In this document: in pieces, positions 31,884-42,929 of the stretch | Layout: every line of letters begins with the position of its first letter | How positions within the stretch are numbered: the stretch's first letter is position 1 | From: Gymnopilus junonius | Taxonomy: Eukaryota; Basidiomycota; Agaricomycetes; Agaricales; Galerinaceae | Assembly: GCA_015501075.1 (NCBI GenBank) | Contig: JADNYJ010000093.1 | Span: 1-64,000, forward strand | DNA: 64,000 nt | Direction: 5' to 3' | Notes under the pieces: model-generated | What the model saw: only the letters and a program-made list of their open reading frames with translations | Told to the model about the DNA's origin: nothing | Databases searched by the model: none | Translations under genes and position numbers: made by a program

Positions 31884-34400
31884 CTGTACTAAACTGACTG
31901 ACTCTTCAGTCACACGTCACAAAGCCAGCCGAAGAGAAGAGATTTCCCTGTTTGTCACGCATCACTGAGGGCTCCGAAGAGGGTGACAGGCCAAAAAAAG
32001 AACAGCCAAAAATGGTAAAAAAACTCGAAATTTTTCTCCCTCTACCTGTGTAGTGTTGTATACAAATGACAGTAGTGATGTGCTGGCTCTGGCTTGGCCT
32101 GAAAGCCTGGCTTTGGCTCGGCTTGACCTGGCTTTGGCTTTCCCAAACCTTGAGCCAGGCCAAAAGCCAAAAATCAGGCTTGGCTTGGCCCGGCTTTAGC
32201 CCAAGCCGGGGCTTTTACCATATACAAAGAAATATTGTGTTAAAGTAATTTGATATACTATATTAAAGAATTAAAACTCTCACTGCACTGTATATACAAA
32301 GGAATGAATGATATTAAACCTTCCATGGCTTGAAATGTGCTCAAGCAGGCTCCTAGAAGCAGCGCTCTCGGCTTTGCTCGCTGATTTCTAGAGGGGAGCG
32401 CAGGTCGGGAGAACTCCGTGATGGCATCAGGGTACAAACAAATAGTTATAAGGTCTCGAGCGAAGCGAGAGAGCAGCTGCCACATTTTGGCACGGACTTC
32501 TCGGGCATGCCTTTTGCAGTTTCCATATATCATTTCATATTCTTTTATCAATGCCATTTTGTAATCACTTAAGCCACTTAGCAGATGCTCAGGTGACCAC
32601 TAAGCATTATGACATTGTATAACCATAAGATAAGATGATCGCCTCATCCTTGCAAGAATTCATTCAATGTCAGATCATATATAAGTTTTTGTCAAGCAAT
32701 TAATTGATCACAATCAAAATGGACAGAATACTCAAGGCTTTCAAGCACAGCAACTACTTGTTAGCTGATTTTCTCAGTCAATTGCTCACTCTGCCAACAT
32801 ATAAAAACCAACACATCATGCAGTCAATGTCGGAGAATGTTCAGGATCCCTTGAACATCCTAATCTCATTGCAGAGCACATCTTCGGGTACCAGGAAATG
32901 GGCTCTTTCATATGTGAAACCGTCTACACTTCTCAGATAGCCTTACTCTGCCATAAAGCCAGTGGATTCCACTTCAATGCAAAGAAGGTGACCGAAGAGC
33001 ATAGAGCATATCAAAAAATTCAGTATTGCAGATACAGTAGTGGTCACCTGAGCATCTGCTAAGTGGCTTAAGTGATTACAAAATGGCATTGATAAAAATG
33101 ATATGAAATGATATATGGAAACTGCAAAAGGCATGCCCGAGAAGTCCATGCCAAAATGTGGCAGCTGCTCTCTCGCTTCGCTTGAGACCTTATAACTACT
33201 GTAGTATTTTATTCAATTCAGCAGGCCCCGTGACGCGTGACGGGCCTGCCGAAATTTTGATTTCGGCAGATGGCTGGTTTGGCCGTGACATCAACTTTTT
33301 TTCAGCAGCAGGGGAAATTTTCAGAAATCCTAGCATGCAAAGTAGCCAAAAATATTAGCAACAAGAATAGAATTTACATGCTGTACAATAAAAGTGAGAG
33401 GAAATCTGAATGCATAAGCTGGTCCATGACATGGCCGGCATGATTAGATTATTTTAGCCTGATCTAAATTAGCACCTTTCCTCCTCCCGACGCAATGACT
33501 GATGACAAAATGTGACAATAGCATTCACTGTTTTAAATTTAATCGAAGTTGGTGCAGCTGATGAATTTATGTGCTGTCGAACACCCCGTATGTACAATAC
33601 ACATAGAACATGGTGCATGAAGAAAAATATGATTTTTAGTATTTTCTTTTAGCTTTTTTTCGAATTTTCAAATGGTTTCGGCACCTGGGCAAAATTACCG
33701 TGACAACCGTGACATTTCAGCAATTTGGGCAAGGCCGTGACACGTGACTGCCGAATTGAATGAAATACTACAGTATTTGTTTGTACCCTGATGCCATCAT
33801 GGAGTTCTCCTGACCTGCGCTCCCCTCTAGAAATCAGCGAGCAAAGCTGAGAGCACTGCTTCTAGGAGCCTGGTGCTTGAGATGCAAAGTGACGAAGGTT
33901 TTGATCAAAATTGGAACTCAGCTGGATGTTTCTGACGCTCACCAAACAGGTTGCACCACATCCGGCAAGCCATCACGGATTTCAAACTGAGCTTTAAAAT
34001 AAATATTTGCTGAACTTTCATTGAAATGTTCGAAATTTGACCATTTGCAGCAGATTTTTTTTGGCTTATGCACCACCCAAAAGCCGGGGCTCAGGCCCTT
34101 GGCTTTGGCTTTGGGAAATGCTGAGCCAGGCCAAAAGCCCTCCCAGGCCAACCATCAGGGCCCAGCTTGGCCCAGCCTATTTTGGCTTGGCTTGGCCCGG
34201 CTTCTGGCTTCAGGCCAGAGCCAGAACATCACTAAATGACAGTGACAAAATTTATCAATTTCAAACCATCCACCATGATTTGCAACCAGTCGAAGAGTTT
34301 TGCCTCTTTGTCACGCATCCCAGGCACCCCCGAAGAGCCGAAGAGATGGTTGAAACATGTCACATGTCACCCCGCTGAAGAGTCGGTCAGTTTGGTACAG
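31884..34400. mobile_element. 2.5 kb TIR element with long internal inverted arms
   Basis: The ends read CTGTACTAAACTGACTGACT (left) and the reverse complement of CTGTACCAAACTGACCGACT (right), 26 bp with few mismatches, flanked by TA (31882-31883 and 34401-34402). Further inside, ~32050-32610 and ~33040-34240 are inverted copies, rich in GGCTTGGCTTGG-type repeats. The loop at 32620-33040 holds short ORFs only. A second element (33199-33773) sits in the right arm. No transposase was found. It shares its CTGT ends, TA target and GTCAC subterminal motif with two other elements in the window. Confidence 0.8.
33199..33773. mobile_element. 575 bp MITE nested in the larger TIR element
   Basis: Ends CTGTAGTATTTTATTCAATT and the reverse complement of CTGTAGTATTTCATTCAATT; TA on both sides. 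The opposite arm of the host element (around 32440-32450) preserves the empty site: ATAAC-TA-TTTGTTTG instead of ATAAC-TA-[element]-TA-TTTGTTTG. That proves the boundaries and the TA duplication. The interior is rich in GTGAC repeats. It is non-coding. Confidence 0.92.
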
Positions 34401-35433
34401 TACTATCACTATCAATGCTCACATCAGCAGACCTCCCCTCACCCTGAACTTTAACTTGAAAAATGCCAGGGGGGGTTAACTCTTGAGGTGTGGTAGCTTG
34501 AGGTGTGGTAGCCTGAGGTGTGGGTGGTTGAACATACATCACTGTCGAGCATACACATGAAGCTGGGGGTGGGGGCGGGGGTACATGAGGAGTACAAGGG
34601 GCATAAGGCCAGAAAGAGCCAGGACATAGGTTTGGATTTGGATTTGGGTTTGGATTCAGATTCAGATTCAGGTTGAAAGGTCCAGGAGTAAAACACTGGT
34701 GCTGGCATCCCTGGGATGAAGGCGAGGTGTTGGAGGGTTGGGTCAAGTTAGGTGAGTTAAATGAGTTGCGCTGAGTAGGCTGAGGGGTGTGAACGAAGTG
34801 AATGGGCTGAGAGCTGATGGTAACTATTACATAAAAATCAGCATGGGGTGGAAAAGCCACAGAGAAATAGAAGAGAAATGGAAGGAGCATACTAACCAGT
34901 CTCCAGCCCAGGGGTGCTGGAATGATTATCATTATCATAACCCTGCATGGCACTAACCATGGCGTTAGTGCCATTCAAGTTGATATTAGACTGCATAGTC
35001 AGATGTGCAGTCAGACTTGCATTCACATTTCCATTCTGATGACTATTTCCTTTCAGGCCCACATTCTTAATTTCATCCAAATCCACATTTAGGGGCACAG
35101 CTGAAGGTCCTACAGCAGCCTGAGGCCTGGGTGCCTGTCTGCCATTGCCATAGTTGTACATAGTCATGTCCCTGTCTGAGTTGATGATGCTGAAGTCACT
35201 GCCACTGATGGTGACATTATTTGCACCCTGGAAGAAAGATATGGTGGACTTGGAGGGCATAGTTGGATGTAAGTTTGGGTGTGAGTGGAAGTAGAAGTGG
35301 AAGGGCTGGAGGTGGTGGATTATGGTAAGGTTTGAAGTCGGAGAAGGAAAGAAGGTGGATAAGGGGAAAGTGACAATGAGACAGAGAGAATGATGAAGGG
35401 GTCTATTAAATACCCCAAGCACTGCTTTATACA

Positions 35434-35909
35434 TCACTTAATTGTGGGGATTGAGGGTCCACTGGCCCACACAGGCCTGGGGCCACAATAGGAACAATAC
35501 CCACTGATGTTTGAATAAATGCCCAGCCGGGCTTGCATCCTTTCCTTCCCAGACTTGGATATCAAACCTGAGTCTGAGTCATCTTGTAATATAATTTTTG
35601 TTTCATTAGGACCTAACACTTTGCCCTTAAGCTCATGTTTGATATTCCACAATCCATGTCCAACTTTACCTTTAAAGTCAGGGCTTTCTTTTGTGGTGCA
35701 TTGAAAAAACAAGTTATTGGATGGACAGAAAGTGGGTTAAAAGATGGAGTTTGCAGAATACAGAGGGAAACTTTAGGTGAGGCAATAAGTAAGCTTCAGA
35801 AACATTAATATGTGAAGAGATGTACCTTGATCGAATTAAATGCCACTTCCATCAACTGAAAGGTCTTCATGCTATTCGAAAGCCCGTAAAATGCTCATAG
35901 TGCTGGACG
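35434..35909 (-). other. Gap or tail with a 92-residue ORF of unknown nature
   Basis: A minus-strand ORF (35434-35712, MFFQCTTKESPDFKGKVGHG...) has no recognisable domain. It might be part of the F-box gene upstream after splicing or a chance frame. Confidence 0.3.
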
Positions 35910-36570
35910 GAGATATGTATCTAACAGATCTTGTGTATGCCATTCTCCTCCACTTGAACACACATATGTAGCTTCTCTAATTGAAAAGTGACACTGCTGT
36001 CCATGTCCAAATAATCACCATGAGTGGATCTAATGCTCCATCTTGGAATTACCATGATCTTGAGGTTTTTCATGGCTATTAAACCTCTCACATTCTTGGT
36101 CAAGGTGACCATTATCAAGTCTATATTGTCATGGTGGTCCCATTCTGTCTGCTAAACAAAGTAGTATTCTCTGACATATTCAGTGAGGTGACAATTCTTA
36201 GTGATAGTCTCAAAGACCTTGCTTTGTTGAGTCATGTCCTTCTCATTTGTCATTGAGAGTAAAACTTCTTCTCAGCCATGGATTGAAGCGATGTGTTGGT
36301 TAGACACAAAGCACAGAGAGTCTGTTTATCATACTCAGAGATGTGGCTGATGAAGACATCAAAAAGTTCAATTGGAAGATCTACCACACTAATGGACTCA
36401 GGATAAGTAACTGTCACTAAGCCATCAGGATAATAGCTACCCACCTTGTAGTTATGTATATCAATTAGACTGACGACAGACGAGATGAGAGTCAGGGATG
36501 CCATTTCCATGCAGTAAAGTGCATGTAGATGGATTTTTCCAAAGAATAATGCCGGAATTATCTTTGTCAT
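35910..36570 (-). CDS. F-box-type protein, partial model
   Basis: The segment 36250-36570 contains a clear F-box: ISVVDLPIELFDVFISHISE then LCALCLTNTSLQSMAEKKFY, matching the LP-E-----I pattern and the C---R--A-KLLY end. The family recruits substrates to SCF ubiquitin ligases through Skp1. A downstream segment (35921-36118, MVTLTKNVRGLIAMKNLKIM...) looks like the following leucine-rich part. The join between the segments is unresolved and one stop intervenes. The start may be ATG 36510 (MEMASLTLISS) instead of 36570. Confidence 0.6.
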
Positions 36571-37731
36571 GACTCACCCATGATGAGTGAATTCTTTCCT
36601 GGAAATAGAATTTGTGTATAAATGTATCTATTATCTACCCAAATGCGAACCCCATTCATGACACAGTAATGGTAATGTTTGCTCGTGTAAATAGAATGGA
36701 TGAATTATCTACACCCAAGTGCCAACGCGTCGCCGACTCGGATTTGAAATAGGGGCCACGCGATTAAGCACGTGCCAGCATGTTGAGCTCTAGCCTCTTT
36801 CAAATTCGAGTTTGCAGTTTTTGGACGTGTTTCTCTCCCTTTCCTCCTCTCTCCATCTTCGTCCCGCTGTCCCGCTACACATGGCTTCGTTTCTCCTTAT
36901 TGTTTTCGCCTCCTAGGATGTCGCCCATTTCCTACCGCCAACTGGCAGTGGGCTGCCTTCGCGAGATGTGGAAGGTCACGTCCCAGCCACGAATTCATTC
37001 AACTACTTTCGCCACTTCACACGCAGGCCAATCCTCATTAAGCTGAAGATACACAGCAACTCTCGTGTTCTAAAATTTTCCGACTTCGCAGAGTCTGGCA
37101 TTCTATCGCGTCACACAACGTAGGTGAGTGTAATGGCCTTTGTGTTCCATGTCTCGATTACTGAACGGACGTATAGACACCGCCCCCTTTCTTCTGCCCT
37201 TGAACAGCCCATACGACTTTACATTACAGTACAAGGCCCTTCTGGCGTAGGTTTGTTTGTTGCACTCCTTCACTTTCTGATGCCGTTATCTTTTGCACAG
37301 TTTGCATATGCATATCGCTGGAAGAGGGAGGTATCTCCTGGTCAGAAATTTGGTGCATCAATCATTCATACTCCACGGAGGCGCTTTCTTTTTAGTTCTT
37401 ATCGTTAGTCCCAAGTGAACTCCCTCTGACTGTCCGTGGTCCATTGTGACTCTCGACCTTTCTCGAAGATAACTTTCAACTTCCGCGTGTTATATAGTGG
37501 AAGCTCTGCACGACTTAGTGCTTTTATTACCAATATTCCTGCATGAAGTAAGAAATTCATTAGTAATCACCGAAGTCGTCAAAACTAATGATAACTAATT
37601 CTCACCAAGAATAGACAAGCACGCAAGACGGTGTAATCGCTTGACGTGAGCACTATAAATTGCCAAGTGCTCTGGGGACGTCTTCACTTACAGCTTTCCT
37701 ATCACTTACTTCTTCCGCACGCAAATTCAGC
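36571..37731. other. Mostly unassigned; possible decayed exon near 36.9-37.1 kb
   Basis: A plus-strand frame around 36930-37120 (RRPILIKLKIHSNSRVLKFS, DFAESGILSRHTT) looks coding-like but has no family match and no clear partner exons. The interval also contains the promoter of the gene at 37732. Confidence 0.35.
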
Positions 37732-38707
37732 ATGTCCGACTCAGCATCGACTATTTCAACGCCTTCATCCACCACTGCCAAGCTCGGGTACCTCGTCCCC
37801 CCGGATGGAGGTGTGCAAGCATACTACCATATCAACTCGGACCCAATAACCGGTGAAAAGAAGACGAACATCGGCCACGAACTGAAAGAGGTAGTTATCG
37901 AGAACGTACGCGGCAGAGAAGATACCGTATCTCTCGACACTACTGGGTTCCAATTCTTCCATCACCCAGTCCAGCACAAGTCGTTTAACAATGATGAAGA
38001 GATTATACGCGAGTACTACCCTGAGAGCGTCGAGCTTCTCAAGAAGCTAACTGGCGGGACTCGGGTGGAAATTTTCGACCATAGTACGCCTGATGTTCCA
38101 GTCTCTCATCAATATCTAAAGCTGATTATCAATTTATAACAGCCGTTCGCCGCCGCCGTCCAGGGCAGATCGATGACTCTCCTGACCGCCGCCAACCCGT
38201 TTCCCAAGTCCATATCGACCAAACCAACAAAGCCGCAGTTGTGCGCCTCGAGCGGCACCTGCCCGCTTCTGAGGCGGCTGAGCTCCAGAAACGCCGTTTC
38301 CAAATTATCAATCTCTGGAGGCCCATTAATCACCCGGCGTATGACTGGCCATTGGCTTTGTGCGATTTCCGCAGTGTTGATCAGAAAGACGTCTTCCGAA
38401 GGACGCTGGTGTTCAAGGATAGGGAGGGCGAGAATTTCGGTGTGAAGTACAACAAGGATCACAAGTGGAAGTATTTGTATGGTATGACCCCGGATGAACT
38501 TGTCTTGATCAAATGGTATGTATAATTTTTTATGATTTTACGCTGTCAGGTGACTGATGATCCCTTACTTTTTCAAGTTTTGACTCGGTCCAAGATGGAA
38601 GTGTCGCGTTGTATACACCACATACCGGCTTTGAAGACCCGGCGACGCCAGTAGGGTCTCTCCCTCGGGAGTCAATTGAATTGAGGGCTTTTGTTTTCTA
38701 CGACTGA
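37732..38707 (+). CDS. CmcJ/AsaB-like hydroxylase/desaturase family protein
   Basis: Three exons 37732-38083, 38143-38515, 38578-38707 (855 nt, 284 aa), all GT-AG and in phase. The protein has LGYLVPPDGGVQAYYHIN near the start, VSLDTTGFQFFHH, then the hallmark C-terminal half: IINLWRPINHPAYDWPLALC, DFRSVDQKDVF, FGVKYNKDHKWKYLYGMTPD, ELVLIKCFDS, YTPHTGFEDPATPV, PRESIELRAFVFYD. This family (CmcJ, fungal AsaB, gibberellin desaturase relatives) acts in secondary-metabolite tailoring, probably as non-haem iron oxygenases. The substrate is unknown. A candidate TATA (CTATAAATTG) lies about 80 bp upstream. Confidence 0.9.
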
Positions 38708-39012
38708 ACTTGTAACGTATCTACTCTATTATGTAAATCTATCCGAAGTCTACGCCAGTGTTCTGACTCTTCTGATCAGATGAATCGCGTCCATAAGATG
38801 TACTCGCCGCTACATTTTAATATTATATATTATTGTGAGAAAACATGATACCGTAAAAGGGGCCTAGCGTATTTCTGACTTGACTCATGGTTGGAGTTTT
38901 TAAGTCCCAGCTTCTCCTCTACCCTGAAGCTCATCTGTGTGTTGCTTGGTCCAATATAAGCGTTGAGTCATGTACCCGATCGCTGAGTCTCTCCTGCCCG
39001 CCTTCTTCTGGC
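38708..39012. other. Short intergenic interval
   Basis: It contains the 3' flank of the CmcJ-like gene and the promoter of the next gene, including a TATA-like run (TTATATATTATTG near 38822). No gene. Confidence 0.5.
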
Positions 39013-39882
39013 ATGTCTACTATCGAAACCTTTAATGAGTTGAAAGAAGTGCTGACGGTCTATGAGCGCCCTTTTTCAATGGAAGTGTCGGTCGGGACAA
39101 TTCAACTTCCAAGGTTTTTTACCTTTCAGGAGACAAAGTAAGGTAAGTCAATCGTTCCTTTCGATGGCACTGTGCATGACTGATCTATGTATTTTAGCTA
39201 TATCGATTTCACCAACGCAAGCGACTCGAGTTTGTTGGCCCTCTCTCAAGCTTGCGAACCAGCTTCCTTTGGCTTGAACAATGAGGAAGTCGTCGATGAG
39301 TCTTATCGCAGGGCGGAGAAGCTGGATCCGACGGATTTTTCCGTTCAATTCTCGCCTTTCACATGCGGCATCGTCGACTCCATCGGCGCCAATCTTCTTC
39401 GAGGAAAAGAAACGGAGAAGCCTATACGAGTCGAGTTGTATAAACTCAATGTCTACGGTTAAGGCATTCCGAAATCCTTTCTTCCTGTTTACGATGTTTA
39501 GAACGCGTGTTGGACCTGGGTCGTTTTTCAAGGCGCACGTCGATACCCCACGCAGTGATACCATGTTCGACTTTCTTGTCGTTGTCCTACCCACTTAGCA
39601 TCAGGGTGGGTCGCTCATTTTTCGCCATCACGGTATCGAAGAGACAGTCGACACTGCGAGTTTGGTGTCTCCAGGGTCAGCTCCAGGAACCAACGCCGCC
39701 TTCGTCACATTTTTGGGTGAAGTTGAACAGTCGTTGCGTCGGGATATCGTGTCACCCTCACGTACAACCTATATTTCGAGAACCAGTCCCCAACTCCCCT
39801 TATTACCGATAGTGCCAAGAGTGACTCCCGTATGAAAGATGCTTTGGCTGCTCTTCTATCTGATCCTGTGGCAGATGAGTGA
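39013..39882 (+). pseudogene. 2OG-Fe(II) oxygenase-type protein, broken and short
   Basis: ATG 39013 starts MSTIETFNELKEVLTVYERP. Later blocks match agaricomycete Fe2OG dioxygenases: YIDFTNASDSSLLALSQACE, FGLNNEEVVDESYRRAEKLD, RVELYKLNVYG, GPGSFFKAHVDTPRSDTMFD (HxD iron ligands), then after an in-frame TAG (39596-39598) HQGGSLIFRHHGIEETVDTA and, after a one-base shift near 39735, GYRVTLTYNLYFENQ. The second iron His, expected in a VEHE context, is Gln (GEVEQS). The protein then ends much earlier than typical relatives. Introns lie near 39138-39197 and 39461-39505. The catalytic defect, the stop and the shift together favour a pseudogene. Confidence 0.75.
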
Positions 39883-40901
39883 CTTTATCATTTATATCGT
39901 GTACAATCACGTACTGGTCTGTAGTAGAAGTGCATAGTGAGTGGTTTGTAGTATTTGATGGGCGATTATCCGTGAAGTTTAACCAGTGTGATACAATATG
40001 TCTTTAATTTTGCATGAAAGCTTTGAAATCCTGATTCCGCTGCAAGATGAATCCTTCAATGAGAATTCCGACCAATACTATGCCTATACAGTGATAGCGA
40101 GTCTATGTAGCGCGCCGCTCACGTGAATAGCTGAATAACATGGCCGCCCGGTGCCGTACTCCTCCTTCGCTCTCTACCTCCATGACCACTCATTCGGGAT
40201 CGGAAAATGCCCTAGGTGATCCATGCCCGCTATGCTCGCTGAAAAATGTGTCTCCATATGGCCTGCATATCGCGGCTTGGACTCTTCCTGTGCACCGGCT
40301 TCGTGCTCCAAGATCCTTACTCTTCATTTCAGTCGAAGTAAATTCCACATCAAAGGGCTGCCGCCTGCGTATACATGTTCTAAGCTCTGATGGAGGAATT
40401 CCTCCGTCAGACTTCACCGTGGTGTCCGAATTAATATGTACTGATTCTTAACATCGGGCTTCAAATGCCGGCCTTCAAGTTGAAAAGACTGTCGAAGATG
40501 CCTCAACCCACCGACTGGTACCCCAGGATACAGAGGATAGGCACCTCATCAACAAGCCTATTCCCTCTTCGTCCATGTCATGACGCGAATTTTTTTTCTC
40601 TTGGGTGGCGCACCGAGGCGCTGCATATCCGACAGTTTGGAGTCTCTTGCCGTACGGGGCGGTGATCAATTTTGCACGTCCAATTTGGGGCCGTTTTCAT
40701 TTCCTGAAACGCCTTTCTGCATTTTGCAGGGTCGACGATACTAATCTCAATTCAGATTCAAACCCGACGCAATGACGCATTTTTCTGCAAGGTCCGAAGC
40801 TTGAAACATATTTACTGGTTACGTTAATGGTCGGGCGGTCTTATATAAAGGGTTTGTTTGCCTTCTCCTTGGGGTCTCATTCGTACTTTCACTCTTACTA
40901 G
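39883..40901. other. Intergenic with small unassigned ORFs
   Basis: Plus ORF 40140-40451 (starting MAARCRTPPSLSTSMTTHSG) and 40465-40665 have no recognisable features. A TATA-like TTATATAAAGG near 40849-40859 fits the promoter of the AA7 gene at 40902. Confidence 0.45.
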
Positions 40902-42794
40902 ATGGCTTACAGCTATCTTCTTCATCTTCTGAGCGCTTCGGCTCTCTTCTCTATTGTCTATGCCGACCTGATATCGAATCTCACTAGCCAAAACTTTCAA
41001 GTCCTGACGCCAGGAAGTTCAGGATATCCAAGTGCAAGCGCTGCGTGTAAGTCTTTCTACCAAGTAACAACACATGCGTGCCTTTCTCACTGTAAAACTG
41101 CAGTCAATCGTCGTTTTACTTTCGAACCTGCAGCCATCGCCTACCCCAACTCTGCCCAGGATGTCTCCACCATCCTTTCGCTCTGTACATCGTACAACTA
41201 CAAAGCCGTCGCCCGCAGCGGGGGACACAGTTATATCGCTAACGGCCTGGGAGGAAAGAATGGATCAATCGTCGTCGATTTGAGTAACTTTAAAACCGTC
41301 ACGGTTGATTCTTCCACAAATATTGCGACAATTGGAACGGGGAATCGATTAGGGGACATTGCGCTAGCCTTGAACGATCACGGCAGGGCATTGCCTCATG
41401 GGACATGTCCCTATGTGGGGATTGGTGGTCATTCTGGTACGTCATTATGCTACGCATTCTCCCCATTTCTATATCACATTCCATGAATGTGCTTTTCCCC
41501 ACCCTTTTGTCCACTTTCTAAGCATTCCAATGCTAATTATGTTCCATAGGTCATGGTGGTTATGGATTCACGTCAAGAAAATGGGGACTAACGCTCGATA
41601 CCATTACTGCCCTTCAAGTTGTTCTTGCCAACGGCACAATTGTGATGGTATCAAGTACGAATTATCCTGACCTCTTCTTCGTAAGCAAGCCTCAAGTTTC
41701 GTGGAGTATAACTGGGATTGACCTATTTGCCTCAGGCTCTTCGCGGGTCCTCAAGCTCCTTTGGGATCGTTACATCCATCCAAGCTCAAACATTGGCCGC
41801 TCCTAGCTCTGCAACCGTATTCGAGTATACCTGGGATATGTCAGCAGCGACCGCCGCATCTGCCCTTGCTGCCTTCCAGTCCTTTGTCGTCGAACCAAAC
41901 CTACCACAAGAATTCGGTGCCGAAATTGTTCTTGGAGCGGGTTCCAGTAAGGGAAGAGTCAGCTTTGGCATAACTGGAGGGTGGTATGCGGCCGCTAGTC
42001 AGTTCAACGCCGTCATCGCCCCATTGCTAGCCAAGCTTCCGAAACCGTCAGGTACCACAATCACGCCGGGAACGTATATCAACAGTGTCCAAGTTCTCGG
42101 AGGATTAGGCCGCTTAAATACCACTAGCGTCCCTGATTCTACAGACACATTTTACGCTAAATCATTAATGACTCCAGAAAACGCTCCAATGTCAACTGCC
42201 TCAATGACCGCTTTCATGAATTATCTTGCTAATCAGGGTTTTGGAACGAACACGGTGAGCTATCAACGTTCTTACCTCTAATATTCATTTTTTGATTGAT
42301 ACCAACCTTGTGGCGCAGGATTGGTTTGTTGAGGTCGAACTCTATGGAGGAACCAATTCGGCCATCAACAACGTACCCCTCAGCTCTACGGCATTTGGGC
42401 GCCGCAGCTCCATGTTTACGATTCAATTCTATACTTCCGCTCCTGGAAGCGTACCACCTTTCCCAAATGCCGGATTTTCCTTACTTGACGGTATGTCGTA
42501 TTATTAGGTACAGAGTTGACTTTGACTGACTAGTGGTTCTCGAACATAGGAATGGTAAATAGCATCGTCAACAATAATCCTTCAGGATGGGATTATGGAG
42601 CGTACGCCAACTATATCGACAACCGCCTTGCGAATTGTGGGCTATTCAATAGTTTTGCTGTCTGTTAACTGCTGATAATGCGTTGGATAGGGCAAACCTT
42701 GTACTACAGCACGAACTATCCTCGGCTCAAGAGTTTGAAGGATCAGTATGACCCTCACGACACCTTTAGCTTCCCTATCTCTATTGAGGAATGA
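40902..42794 (+). CDS. AA7 FAD-linked oxidase (glucooligosaccharide-oxidase/BBE type), bicovalent FAD motifs
   Basis: Seven exons: 40902-41046, 41104-41436, 41550-41680, 41736-42254, 42319-42490, 42550-42636, 42691-42794 (1491 nt, 496 aa). All are GT-AG and in phase; the first intron (57 nt) is also translatable. A signal peptide (MAYSYLLHLLSASALFSIVY-AD) is followed by AIAYPNSAQDVSTILSLC, ARSGGHSY (His that forms the 8-alpha histidyl bond), GTCPYVGIGGHSGHGGYGFT (Cys for the 6-S-cysteinyl bond and the second FAD loop), LRGSSSSFGIVT, and the BBE C-terminus YYSTNYPRLKSLKDQYDPHD. Secreted AA7 enzymes oxidise oligosaccharides or small molecules and release H2O2. The substrate is not determinable from sequence. 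Confidence 0.95.
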
Positions 42795-42929
42795 ACGGAA
42801 TTTCGTATATGAACTAATAGCCTTGACACATGTTACGATGATGGACATTTGATTTTGATTGTACACAAGTAATTAATATCATCGATTTAATGACATGTGA
42901 CGGATTGCCCTAAATTTAATTAGGAAATA

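Larger units (their letters stand above)
31193..35260 (-). pseudogene. Low-complexity repeat protein gene split by a TIR element
   Basis: ATG 35260 begins MPSKSTISFFQGANNVTISG, an N-terminal motif (FxGAxNVxISGxxF) like that of the NACHT remnant at 15366. Downstream come an Asn-rich stretch, an (NP/NL)n tract (NLNLNLNPNPNPNPN), a proline run, and then two degenerate tandem repeats of about 110 residues, each starting QATT-Q-LT--G-FQVKV and containing H-DDH--N and HNDN. The 31884-34400 element lies inside the first repeat. Removing it with one TA joins SIDSDS to NADVQAENGD in frame. Two further stops (near 31688 and 31562) are each one C-to-T step from a sense codon. An intron is likely around 34800-34892 (GTTAGT donor). 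No enzymatic domain is visible and function is unknown. Confidence 0.55.
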
